Shown here: positions 1 through 5,498 of the stretch, piece by piece
Layout: every line of letters begins with the position of its first letter
How positions within the stretch are numbered: position 1 is the stretch's first letter
NCBI GenBank assembly: GCA_031279155.1
Contig: JAITJB010000293.1
Coordinates: 1 to 6,653 of the forward strand
Origin: Deltaproteobacteria bacterium
Lineage (GTDB): Bacteria; Desulfobacterota; Desulfarculia; Adiutricales; Adiutricaceae
DNA: 6,653 nucleotides
Reading direction: 5' to 3'
Position numbers and translations under genes: made by a program
The notes under the pieces: generated by a model
What the model was told of the DNA's origin: nothing
Database searches by the model: none
What the model saw: only the letters and a program-made list of their open reading frames with translations

Positions 1-251
1 GCTGATAGGCGCCGCTTAACGGTGTTATTGGCCAATTCATCTAATTTTTGGACCTCTTCACCTTGAATGTTAACCGCGCCGCTACGGCCTAAAACATCGA
101 CTAAACCGGCCTTACCGACGTCTCTTTGGATGATTTTACAGGCCAAGACCATAGCTTGTAAGAGCCGGGTAAACGAGCCCGTAGCTCCCGGGCTTAGCTG
201 TTGGTTTAAAAGAAAATGATTGGAAATGGTTATTCCGACTTGCTCGCTCAT
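1..251 (-). CDS. fbp: Class I fructose-1,6-bisphosphatase, N-terminal part (runs off left edge)
   Basis: Fructose-1,6-bisphosphatase removes the 1-phosphate of fructose 1,6-bisphosphate in gluconeogenesis, in the cytoplasm. Only the first 83 codons are in the window. I translated this frame by hand: it starts MSEQVGITISNHFL and carries the stretches LLQAMVLACKIIQRDVGKAG and NIQGEEVQKLDELANNT, which match the N-terminal helices and the conserved GN-x-QGE-x-x-KLD region of class I FBPases. The ATG at 251 is preceded by GGAGG (258-262) at a 6-base spacing, which fixes the start. It follows rpsU on the same strand but lies beyond a terminator and a repeat array, so it is probably a separate transcription unit. 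I found no clear promoter for it. The rest of the enzyme, including the metal-binding and catalytic residues, is outside the window, so integrity cannot be judged. Confidence 0.9.
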   Translation of the reverse strand, partial: MSEQVGITISNHFLLNQQLSPGATGSFTRLLQAMVLACKIIQRDVGKAGLVDVLGRSGAVNIQGEEVQKLDELANNTVKRRLS

Positions 252-257
252 ACTCGT

Positions 258-262
258 CCTCC
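258..262 (-). promoter_or_regulatory. Shine-Dalgarno site of fbp
   Basis: GGAGG on the minus strand, 6 bases before the ATG at 251. It is the strongest ribosome binding site in this end of the window and supports the chosen start. Confidence 0.8.
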
Positions 263-328
263 CAAGTTAAAAGTCGTTTGCCCGACTGTGAATTTTCGTG
301 GGACTATCTTTCTCTAGCCGCAGGCGCA

Positions 329-511
329 AGAAAAGCAAGGAATGGAAATGCAAGATTCCCAAGGAAAGTAAGTTACGCAGGGAAAGTAAGGTACGCAAAA
401 TGTAACATCTATAAGGAAAGCAAGTTGCGCAAAATGCAAGATCCCCAAAGGAAAGCAAGGTACGCAAAATGTGACATCTATTAGGAAAGCAAGTTGCGCA
501 GCCTACGCCCG
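329..511. repeat. Composite tandem array, 34/35-bp units, between rpsU and fbp
   Basis: The spacer between fbp and rpsU (252-598) holds no recognisable gene. Most of it is a degenerate tandem array. Complete units lie at 329-361, 380-413 (34 bp), 414-448 (35 bp) and 449-482 (34 bp), with a half unit at 362-379 and a decaying copy at 483-511. Each unit has two halves: an 18-base half like AGGAAAGCAAGTTGCGCA and a second half starting AAATG. Two unit types alternate: one has TTGCGCA and a second half ending near GATCCCCAA, the other has GTACGCA and ends near ACATCTAT. The 69-bp higher-order period and the half unit point to growth by unequal exchange or slippage. There are no unique spacers, so it is not CRISPR. 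No function can be assigned. Confidence 0.9.
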
Positions 512-539
512 GCAACTAAGTATTACAGGTAAATTAAGC

Positions 540-573
540 AAAAAAATAGGCGACGGTCTTTCAACCAGTCGCC
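540..573 (-). terminator. Rho-independent terminator of rpsU
   Basis: The arms GGCGAC (549-554) and GTCGCC (568-573) form a 6-bp stem, extended by GGT (555-557) against ACC (564-566) across a one-base bulge with a 6-base loop. Read on the minus strand, the hairpin is followed by TA and then seven T residues (540-546). It lies 25 bases after the rpsU stop codon. A run of A residues (574-582) flanks the other side, so weak activity on the opposite strand is conceivable, but that side lacks the usual downstream T-run for plus-strand transcripts. Confidence 0.8.
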
Positions 574-598
574 AAAAAAAAACGTATTGCCCTTGCGG

Positions 599-826
599 TC
601 AACTCCTCGGGACTCGCCTGGCCCTTCTGGCCAGAGCTTTGCGAAGGCGGCGCTTTGACTCGCGCTCCTTGCGCTTGCGGCGTTCACTGGGCTTTTCATA
701 AGCCTTTTTGCTTTTCAATTGTTTAAGCAAGCCGTCGCGGGCGATCTTTCGCTTAAGGGCCTTGATAGCCTGCTCCACGTCGTTATCGCGGACGGAGACT
801 TCGATACCCATGTTATTTCTGCTCAA
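599..826 (-). CDS. rpsU: 30S ribosomal protein S21
   Basis: S21 is a small, very basic protein of the 30S subunit that sits near the anti-Shine-Dalgarno end of 16S rRNA and helps initiation. The 75-residue product begins with the family-typical strand (GIEVSVRDND, residues 7-16), continues with a helix of the form VEQAIKALKRKIARDGLL and the conserved YEKPSERRKRK element (residues 43-53), and ends in an Arg/Lys-rich tail, as in S21 proteins of about 58-75 residues. The start is a TTG at 826: AGGTGA (833-838) lies 6 bases before it. The ATG at 811 would give 70 residues closer to the usual N-terminus but is 21 bases from that site, so I prefer TTG. It is monocistronic, with its own promoter and terminator. 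Confidence 0.92.
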   Translation of the reverse strand: MSRNNMGIEVSVRDNDVEQAIKALKRKIARDGLLKQLKSKKAYEKPSERRKRKERESKRRLRKALARRARRVPRS

Positions 827-832
827 GCTAAT

Positions 833-838
833 TCACCT
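833..838 (-). promoter_or_regulatory. Shine-Dalgarno site deciding a TTG start for rpsU
   Basis: AGGTGA on the minus strand, complementary to the 3' end of 16S rRNA, 6 bases before TTG at 824-826 and 21 bases before the in-frame ATG at 809-811. The spacing favours the TTG. Confidence 0.65.
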
Positions 839-863
839 GCCTGTCCGGCTCAAATTTAAGATA

Positions 864-888
864 GGAACGGGCCGACCTGGTCGGTTCC
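864..888 (-). other. Bulged hairpin in the rpsU leader
   Basis: In the predicted 5' leader of rpsU, the RNA can fold into an inner stem CCGAC/GTCGG closed by the loop CAG, continued by the outer pairs GGAA/TTCC, with four unpaired bases (CCCG) on the 3' side. It is 26 bases upstream of the ribosome binding site, so it does not directly cover it. Ribosomal protein genes are often autoregulated through leader structures; that this one does so is only a possibility. Confidence 0.45.
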
Positions 889-914
889 ACCCCGTACTGG
901 AAGCCTATGGCCAT

Positions 915-943
915 AATGTACATATTTTGGCTCATTTTGTCAA
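915..943 (-). promoter_or_regulatory. Sigma-70 type promoter of rpsU
   Basis: On the minus strand a perfect -35 box TTGACA (938-943) is followed after 17 bases by TACATT (915-920), a four-of-six match to the -10 consensus. The start site would be near 908, giving a leader of about 80 bases. A 10-bp palindrome, TATGGCCATA (906-915), covers the predicted start point. The -35 box lies only 16 bases from the edge of the 16-bp repeat array. This is the best-matched promoter in the window by its -35 box. Confidence 0.75.
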
Positions 944-959
944 TCTAAATTTACTCTAC

Positions 960-1120
960 TAAGCTATCAAGTTGTTTGGCTATCAAGATGCTTGGCTATC
1001 AAGTTGTTTGGCTATCAGGATACGCGGCTCTTAAGCTACTTGGCTATCAGGCTGCTTGGCTATCAAACTGCTTGGCTATCAACAGCGCTTGGCTGCCAAA
1101 GGCTTTGGCTAACAACGGTA
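960..1120. repeat. 16-bp tandem array between engB and rpsU
   Basis: The spacer 827-1137 contains no gene apart from the rpsU leader and promoter; the rest is a tandem array. About ten units with consensus TTGGCTATCAAGTTGC run head to tail at 960-975, 976-991, 992-1007, 1008-1023, 1024-1039 (strongly decayed), 1040-1055, 1056-1071, 1072-1088 (one base longer), 1089-1104 and 1105-1120. Further decay may extend towards the engB stop. A 16-base unit is not a multiple of three, which argues against coding. Its period is close to one and a half turns of the helix. It lies directly upstream of the rpsU promoter, but whether it acts on it is unknown. Confidence 0.92.
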
Positions 1121-1137
1121 CTTTACTGCCAGTTTCG

Positions 1138-1776
1138 CTAGCTTATAAAACTATCTCTAGTAAGTTTCACGGCTTTGATCAATCCCTCGCGACCTAAGCT
1201 GGAAAGCGAGGAAAAGGGCATAGCTGAGCCGACTCCTAGATCCTTACCAATGGCTATGAGGGTTTTATTGACCAGGCCCATGGACATTTTATCGCACTTG
1301 GTGGCAACCACCTTAAAATCGAGCCCGGAATTATTAAACCAATTGGCCAGATTTTTTTCAGCCGCCTGCGCGCCTCGCCTGATGTCCATTAGTAGCAAGG
1401 CCAATCTCGGGCCGCGATCGGCGGTTAAGTAGTCGCCGACCAATTGCCGCCAGGAATCAACCATATCTTTGGGCGCGGCGGCATAGCCGTAGCCCGGCAG
1501 ATCGACCACGTACATGGGGGCTTCATTGGGGGCCCAGGTGACCTTAAAAAAGTTTATTAGTCTCGTCCGCCCAGGGGTACCGCCGACCTTAGCCAAACCC
1601 CGGCGCCCGAGCCAGCGATTTAAAAGTGAGGATTTACCGCAGTTAGAGCGCCCCAAGACGGCCACTTCAAAGCCAATGGGAGATGGAAACTGGTGAGAGG
1701 CGGCGGCCGAAGTCACAAAATCGGCTTCTAATGCCGGCGGCGTCTCTTTTTTACTTCTATCGATAGTCTTTGACAT
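1138..1776 (-). CDS. engB: Ribosome biogenesis GTP-binding protein EngB (YihA/YsxC)
   Basis: EngB is a small cytoplasmic TRAFAC-class GTPase needed for late assembly of the 50S subunit. The 212-residue product is close to the usual 195-210. The GTPase motifs are in order: P-loop GRSNCGKSS (42-50), switch I GGTPGRTRLINFF (65-77), G3 DLPGYGYA (92-99), G4 TKCDK (159-163) and a G5-like SSLSS (189-193). Two motif positions differ from the forms I know best, GRSNVGKSS and TKADK: both carry Cys here. These positions are not the nucleotide-contacting Lys, Ser or Asp, so activity is expected. It is the last gene of the hisI operon, starting 10 bases after the aminotransferase stop. Its ribosome binding site is weak (GAAG, 8 bases from the ATG), which suggests reliance on coupling. 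No terminator is visible after it. Confidence 0.94.
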   Translation of the reverse strand: MSKTIDRSKKETPPALEADFVTSAAASHQFPSPIGFEVAVLGRSNCGKSSLLNRWLGRRGLAKVGGTPGRTRLINFFKVTWAPNEAPMYVVDLPGYGYAAAPKDMVDSWRQLVGDYLTADRGPRLALLLMDIRRGAQAAEKNLANWFNNSGLDFKVVATKCDKMSMGLVNKTLIAIGKDLGVGSAMPFSSLSSLGREGLIKAVKLTRDSFIS

Positions 1777-1786
1777 TTTGTCAACT

Positions 1787-3019
1787 TCAAAGCCTAATGC
1801 TTGAACCCTCTTTGGGGCGCCCTTGGCCTTGAAGGTAGGTTTTTAGGCGGCTTAAGGCTTCGATGATGTTATCCTCACTGGTAGCGTAGGAGAACCTCAA
1901 AAATCCCTCAGATCCGCTACCAAAATCAGCCCCTGGCGTTAGACCAACCCCGGCCTTCTCTAAGATGTCAAAGACTAAGCTCTTGGAGTCGGGATTGATG
2001 TGGTTAGCTCTAGCTAAAACGTAGAAGGCCCCTTCGGGCTCAACCATAACGCCTAAGCCTAACTGCTTAAGCCCACTTAGTAATAACCTCCGGCGAGTAT
2101 TAAAAATCTCCCGCATCTTTTCGACCTCCGGCCAGGCCTTGTAAAGGGCGGCGGCCGCCGCCAGTTGCACGGCAGCGTTAACGGAGATGATAAAGTTTTG
2201 GGTCATGCTCCTTAAGGGCCGGACGAATGAGGGCGGCACAATCATGTAGCCCACGCGCCAACCGGTCATGGCAAAGCACTTGGAAAAACCGCCCACGACC
2301 ACGGCCCGGTCGGTATACTCTAAAATCGTGTGATCGCGATCGGATCCGTAACTGAGACCATGGTATATCTCATCGGAGATGATGAGCTTACCTAAGGCAG
2401 CTAAGCCTTTAAGCCGTTCGGGCTCCAAGATGGCGCCGGTGGGGTTAGCCGGAGAATTTATTAAGATCGCTTTGACGCGAGAATCTAAGTAACTTGTAAG
2501 CTCGCTAGGACGGAAGCGGAAACCCTCGCTTTCGGCTACCGGCACTTTTAAAACTTGTCCGCCAAAAAAGGTAACCAAATTGGGATAGCAGCAGTAATGA
2601 GGGTTAGACATCAAGACCGCGTCGCCCTTCTCCAAAAGGGCCCCAAATAAAAGCCATAAGCCCGTCGATGTGCCAGGGCAGATCAAAAAGCGATCCGGGT
2701 GGATGTCCAGACCATAGCGCTCTTGATAGTGCCAGCTTAAGGCCTCCCGCAAAACCGGATGGCCCTGGGAATGAGTGTACTTAAAAGCTCCCTGGCTGAG
2801 AGCCTCATTCATGGCCTCAACGACGATGGGCGGGGTCCTAAAATCGGGCTCCCCTACTTCCATGTGGATGATGTGCCGGCCCTGGGCTTCTAACTTCTGA
2901 GCCGCCTCTAAGACCTCCATGGCCATAAAGGGGGTGACGCTTAAGGCCCGCTGGGCTAAATCGACCAAGCCTTCATTACTACCTTGTATATCTAAAATTA
3001 ATGGTGAGCTCACGGCCAT
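1787..3019 (-). CDS. PLP-dependent class I/II aminotransferase (aspartate aminotransferase-like)
   Basis: A fold-type I pyridoxal-phosphate aminotransferase of 410 residues, the normal size. Visible motifs, numbered from the ATG: the N-terminal EVGEPDF region (54-60), the Asn of SPANPTG (N192), the Asp of SDEIYHG (D216) that pairs with the PLP ring nitrogen, the Schiff-base lysine in GGFSKCFAMTGWR (K247, with R255 of the phosphate site), and R375 in FLRFSYA for the substrate carboxylate. The substrate cannot be read from sequence; a role in aspartate, alanine or aromatic amino-acid transamination is possible. The start shares a base with the stop of the upstream TPR gene (TGATG), with AGGG 8 bases before the ATG; a GTG at 3022 is the alternative and adds one residue. 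The overlap implies translational coupling. A histidinol-phosphate aminotransferase role is tempting because of the his genes, but the sequence looks more like the general aspartate-type family. Confidence 0.93.
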   Translation of the reverse strand: MAVSSPLILDIQGSNEGLVDLAQRALSVTPFMAMEVLEAAQKLEAQGRHIIHMEVGEPDFRTPPIVVEAMNEALSQGAFKYTHSQGHPVLREALSWHYQERYGLDIHPDRFLICPGTSTGLWLLFGALLEKGDAVLMSNPHYCCYPNLVTFFGGQVLKVPVAESEGFRFRPSELTSYLDSRVKAILINSPANPTGAILEPERLKGLAALGKLIISDEIYHGLSYGSDRDHTILEYTDRAVVVGGFSKCFAMTGWRVGYMIVPPSFVRPLRSMTQNFIISVNAAVQLAAAAALYKAWPEVEKMREIFNTRRRLLLSGLKQLGLGVMVEPEGAFYVLARANHINPDSKSLVFDILEKAGVGLTPGADFGSGSEGFLRFSYATSEDNIIEALSRLKTYLQGQGRPKEGSSIRL

Positions 3020-3804
3020 CACTCAAACCCTAGCACCCTGCGGACGCGGCTCTGGGCTTCGAGAGCCATGGCCGTATTGGGGGCAAGGTTTATGACCTTG
3101 CCATAAGCTTCGGCGGCCTCGTCGGGCATCTTAAGTTTTTCATACGTCTCAGCTAAAACCCAATAAGCCTCGACATAGTCGCCTTCCAAACGTATGGCGT
3201 TCATCAAAAGGTCGGCAGCTTGGCGGTACTGACCGCGATTGTAATTGATGCGGCCCAACCTTAAATAAGAAGTTGCGTATTGGGGACTGATTTCGATGCT
3301 CTTTAAGTAGATGGCTTCGGCGGCTTCGGCGTTACCTAAAGTCTCTTCCAAGATGCCTAAGTTAGTCTGAGCCAAAAAGGGCCGGTTATAGGTGGGATCT
3401 CTTAGGCAGGCCTCAAATTCCGATCTAGCTTTATCGAATTCTCTCATGTCCATATAGACCAAACCTAAGTTGTTGCGAACCTCTGAGCGGCCAGGCTCGA
3501 TACTAAGAGCTTTTTGGTAGTAGTCTATGGCCTTATCGTATTCGCGGCGCCGGTAATAAGTTAAGCCTAAGAGAGTTAGGGTATCGATGTTGTTGGGATT
3601 AAGGGCTTCAGCCTTACTGAGCTCAGATAGGGCCCCGGGCAGATCGCCTTGGATGAGCCTGGCTTTACCAAGCTCGGTGAAGGCGGTTACCTGGGCTTCT
3701 TTACTGCCAACCTGAAGGCCGTCACTGTTACTGGGCGGGATACAGCCAGCTAAAAAAACTAACAAACAAGCGGTCATTATTGGTCGAATCAAAAAATTGG
3801 GCAT
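3019..3804 (-). CDS. TPR lipoprotein, PilF/PilW-like (type IV pilus biogenesis)
   Basis: The 261-residue product begins with a lipoprotein signal: Arg at 7, a hydrophobic stretch, and a lipobox LAGC with the acceptor Cys at 21. Residue +2 is Ile, compatible with outer-membrane sorting. About six TPR units follow (roughly 38-71, 72-105, 106-139, 142-176, 177-210 and 211-244). PilF/PilW proteins, which help assemble the type IV pilus secretin, have the same size, a lipobox and six TPRs, and also share an RNNLG...DPTYNRPFLAQTNLG-like region (110-150). I therefore favour PilF/PilW, but TPR lipoproteins are easily confused. The ATG at 3804 has GGAGGT (3809-3814) just upstream and puts the signal peptide at the N-terminus; the open frame extends to a TTG at 3909, but that would bury the signal. 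It overlaps the aminotransferase start. No pilus genes are nearby. Confidence 0.85.
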   Translation of the reverse strand: MPNFLIRPIMTACLLVFLAGCIPPSNSDGLQVGSKEAQVTAFTELGKARLIQGDLPGALSELSKAEALNPNNIDTLTLLGLTYYRRREYDKAIDYYQKALSIEPGRSEVRNNLGLVYMDMREFDKARSEFEACLRDPTYNRPFLAQTNLGILEETLGNAEAAEAIYLKSIEISPQYATSYLRLGRINYNRGQYRQAADLLMNAIRLEGDYVEAYWVLAETYEKLKMPDEAAEAYGKVINLAPNTAMALEAQSRVRRVLGFE

Positions 3805-3808
3805 TGAG

Positions 3809-3814
3809 ACCTCC
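3809..3814 (-). promoter_or_regulatory. Shine-Dalgarno site deciding the start of the TPR lipoprotein
   Basis: GGAGGT on the minus strand, 4 bases before the ATG at 3804. It rules in favour of the short form with an N-terminal lipoprotein signal over the longer open frame starting at 3909. Confidence 0.8.
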
Positions 3815-3918
3815 AGTGAAGCATCTGGGCGATGGTAGATGGCCGGGGGTAATTGGCCAAGGTAAAGCCTAGGCCCGGCTCCATCTTGATACTTCAAGGA
3901 AAAATACAAAGGCGTGCA

Positions 3919-5037
3919 TCAGATAACTTTATTGAGCGAGTATTCAATAATACCTTCGGCCCCAACTTTACATAGGACAGGAATGAGCTCCCTGACCACT
4001 TTGGAAGAGACCACTATCTCAACGCTCAGCCAATCGCTGTTGTAAAGATGGGCTATGGTCGGAGCGTTAAGACTTGGTAGCAGAGCCACGACGTTTTCGA
4101 CATCTTTGGCTCTGACGTTCATCTTAAGGCCGACCAGGCCTTCGGCGTCCAAGGCCCCCTTAAGCAGAAGGGCCAGCTGATCGATTTTATACTTTTTAAA
4201 CCTACTCTCCAAAGCCTTATGGTTGGCGATAAGTTCCGTATTGGTGCTCAAAATTTCATCGATAATCTTAAGGCCGTGAGCCTTAATGGTGCTCCCGGTT
4301 TCGGTTACCTCAACGACGGCGTCAGCTAAACCGGAGACGACTTTAGCCTCCGTTGCTCCCCAAGAAAATTCCACGTTGACGTCGATGTGGCGCTCTTCAA
4401 ACCACCTTTTAGTTACACCTGGTAGTTCGGTAGCCACCTTTCGTCCAACTAGATCGCGGGCCGTACGGTAGGGCCCGTCGCCGGCCACGGCCAAGACCCA
4501 ACGGGCCGGCGCCGGGGTGGCTTTGGAATAGACGAGATCGGTAATAACGGCGACGTCGCTTTGGTTTTCTAACCGCCAATCGCGACCAGATAAGCCGCAA
4601 TCAAGAACGCCGCTGGCAACGTAGCGGCTCATCTCCTGGGCTCTAGCTAGAGTGCAATTGATCTGGGCGTCGTCAATATCGGGAAAATAATTGCGTGAGC
4701 CAATATTAACCCGCCAGCCGGCTCGAGACAGAAGATTGATGGTGTACTGCTCAAGCGATCCTTTAGGGAGGCCCAACCTTAAGACCTGGCGCCCACCGCT
4801 ATCTGAGTCGCACTCAAAGCCGGGCCCGACGATATACTCGGAAAATAGAGCGCTATCGATCTTGTCGTTAGATTCCTTGGAAGAGTCCTTGGCCTCTTTG
4901 GCCTTCTTAAGCTCCTTGAGATCTTTAAGCTCTTTGGCCTCTTTGGTCAACTTAGAAGGCGAGCCTTTAGACTTAGAACTTGCTTGACCACTCTCCGATT
5001 GGGCCGACTTAGGCCCCTTAGTCTTCGATGATTTCAT
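3919..5037 (-). CDS. hisG: ATP phosphoribosyltransferase, long form, with Lys-rich N-terminal extension
   Basis: HisG joins ATP and PRPP, the first and feedback-controlled step of histidine synthesis, in the cytoplasm. Numbered from the ATG (372 residues): a catalytic region begins near residue 85 with LRLGLPKGSLEQYT, continues through SGVLDCGLSGRDW (142-154) and the PRPP loop DAVVEVTETGSTIKAH (239-254), and ends in the ACT-like regulatory HisG_C domain (about 297-371, with LPSLNAPTIAHL). That domain marks the long, hexameric form that does not need HisZ. The core of about 288 residues is normal. The first 84 residues are extra, rich in Lys, Ser and Glu, and predicted disordered or helical. 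There is no ATG or GTG near residue 85; a TTG there would cut into the first strand. The ATG at 5037 has GGAAG 5 bases upstream and overlaps the end of hisI by 20 bases; a GTG at 5043 is also possible. Confidence 0.94.
   Translation of the reverse strand: MKSSKTKGPKSAQSESGQASSKSKGSPSKLTKEAKELKDLKELKKAKEAKDSSKESNDKIDSALFSEYIVGPGFECDSDSGGRQVLRLGLPKGSLEQYTINLLSRAGWRVNIGSRNYFPDIDDAQINCTLARAQEMSRYVASGVLDCGLSGRDWRLENQSDVAVITDLVYSKATPAPARWVLAVAGDGPYRTARDLVGRKVATELPGVTKRWFEERHIDVNVEFSWGATEAKVVSGLADAVVEVTETGSTIKAHGLKIIDEILSTNTELIANHKALESRFKKYKIDQLALLLKGALDAEGLVGLKMNVRAKDVENVVALLPSLNAPTIAHLYNSDWLSVEIVVSSKVVRELIPVLCKVGAEGIIEYSLNKVI
4888..4953 (-). repeat. Degenerate 9-bp coding repeat in the hisG extension
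   Basis: Within the N-terminal extension of hisG, lysine recurs at every third residue for eight steps (residues 29, 32, 35, 38, 41, 44, 47 and 50 counted from the ATG), giving triplets such as ELK, DLK, ELK and EAK. In DNA this is a run of 9-bp units of the type GAGCTTAAA with synonymous and conservative changes. It looks like a decayed microsatellite-like expansion held in frame. Confidence 0.7.
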
Positions 5038-5398
5038 AATCACTTCCAGATATATTCTTAAAATGAAAACAACTACGGTTTCCAGTATGGCAAGCTACCC
5101 CGCCAACCTGCTCAATTTTAACCACAATAGCGTCCAGATCGCAGTCTAGATAGAGTTCTTTCACCAACTGAACGTTCCCTGAGCCCCCGCCCTTATGCCA
5201 GAGCTCCTGGCGAGAACGGCTGTAATAATGGACTTGACCGGTGGCCAAGGTTTTTTCGTAAGACTTACGGTTCATATAGGCGAGCATTAATATCTCGCCA
5301 GTCAGATGGTCTTGGGCTACGGCCGGCACCAAACCACCGGACTTATCAAAATCAGGCTCTAATTTAGCTGTCTTTTTTTTCAGATCTTCTTTGGGCAT
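5018..5398 (-). CDS. hisI: Phosphoribosyl-AMP cyclohydrolase
   Basis: HisI opens the adenine ring of phosphoribosyl-AMP, the third step of histidine synthesis, in the cytoplasm as a zinc- and magnesium-dependent dimer. The 126-residue product is a stand-alone cyclohydrolase without a fused HisE domain. Expected ligands are present: D85, D87 and D89 (DCDLD) for magnesium, and C86, C103 and C110 (in DCD and VACHTGNRSCF) for zinc. The substrate-site motif reads WHKGGGSGNVQ (67-77), where most family members I know have GETSG or GGTSG. The ATG at 5398 has AAGGAG (5404-5409) 5 bases upstream; an in-frame TTG at 5413 lies before that site and is rejected as start. It is first in a likely operon with hisG, whose start lies inside the last codons of hisI. 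Confidence 0.95.
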   Translation of the reverse strand: MPKEDLKKKTAKLEPDFDKSGGLVPAVAQDHLTGEILMLAYMNRKSYEKTLATGQVHYYSRSRQELWHKGGGSGNVQLVKELYLDCDLDAIVVKIEQVGGVACHTGNRSCFHFKNISGSDYEIIED

Positions 5399-5403
5399 TT
5401 TGA

Positions 5404-5409
5404 CTCCTT
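5404..5409 (-). promoter_or_regulatory. Shine-Dalgarno site of hisI
   Basis: AAGGAG on the minus strand with a 5-base spacer to the ATG at 5398. It excludes the longer frame that begins at 5413. Confidence 0.85.
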
Positions 5410-5426
5410 GCAAAATTCAATCCGTT

Positions 5427-5456
5427 ATTATAAGCCACCAAGCGCCCGCCTGGCAA
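5427..5456 (-). promoter_or_regulatory. Sigma-70 type promoter of the hisI operon
   Basis: On the minus strand, TTGCCA (5451-5456) and a perfect -10 box TATAAT (5427-5432) are 18 bases apart. The start site would be near 5420, giving a short leader of about 22 bases. That is too short for a histidine leader peptide or attenuator, so control by attenuation at this promoter is unlikely. The promoter lies in the 100-base gap after gntR, and no terminator is visible before it, so read-through from gntR is also possible. Confidence 0.75.
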
Positions 5457-5498
5457 CTAATTTCTCAATAAGTATATTTGTCAGTAATAGAAGTTTAT

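Noticed and set aside
267..515. A minus-strand open frame of 82 codons through the 34/35-bp array, giving a repeated 23-residue peptide.
   Set aside because: It starts with TTG without a ribosome binding site, its repeat arises only because two units happen to add up to 69 bases, and the composition (many Cys, Leu, Phe) does not look like a real protein. I treat it as a by-product of the array.
1121..1160. Terminator after engB from the inverted repeat AGTTT...AAACT.
   Set aside because: The stem is only 5 bp with a 12-base loop, overlaps the last codons of engB and has no T-run behind it.
3019..3909. A longer form of the TPR protein starting at 3909.
   Set aside because: It begins with TTG, lacks a ribosome binding site, and would place 35 residues before an evident lipoprotein signal; the ATG at 3804 has a strong site.
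4286..4987. Open frames on both strands inside hisG (plus strand 4286-4471 and 4691-4987, minus strand 4409-4600).
   Set aside because: They are shadows of the hisG coding frame and its low-complexity extension, with no family resemblance or ribosome binding sites.
5411..5498. Histidine leader peptide or T-box upstream of hisI.
   Set aside because: The predicted transcript leader is only about 22 bases and holds no run of His codons or terminator-antiterminator pair.
5457..5498. Terminator after gntR.
   Set aside because: The stretch is AT-rich but has no stable stem followed by a T-run, so I cannot support one.
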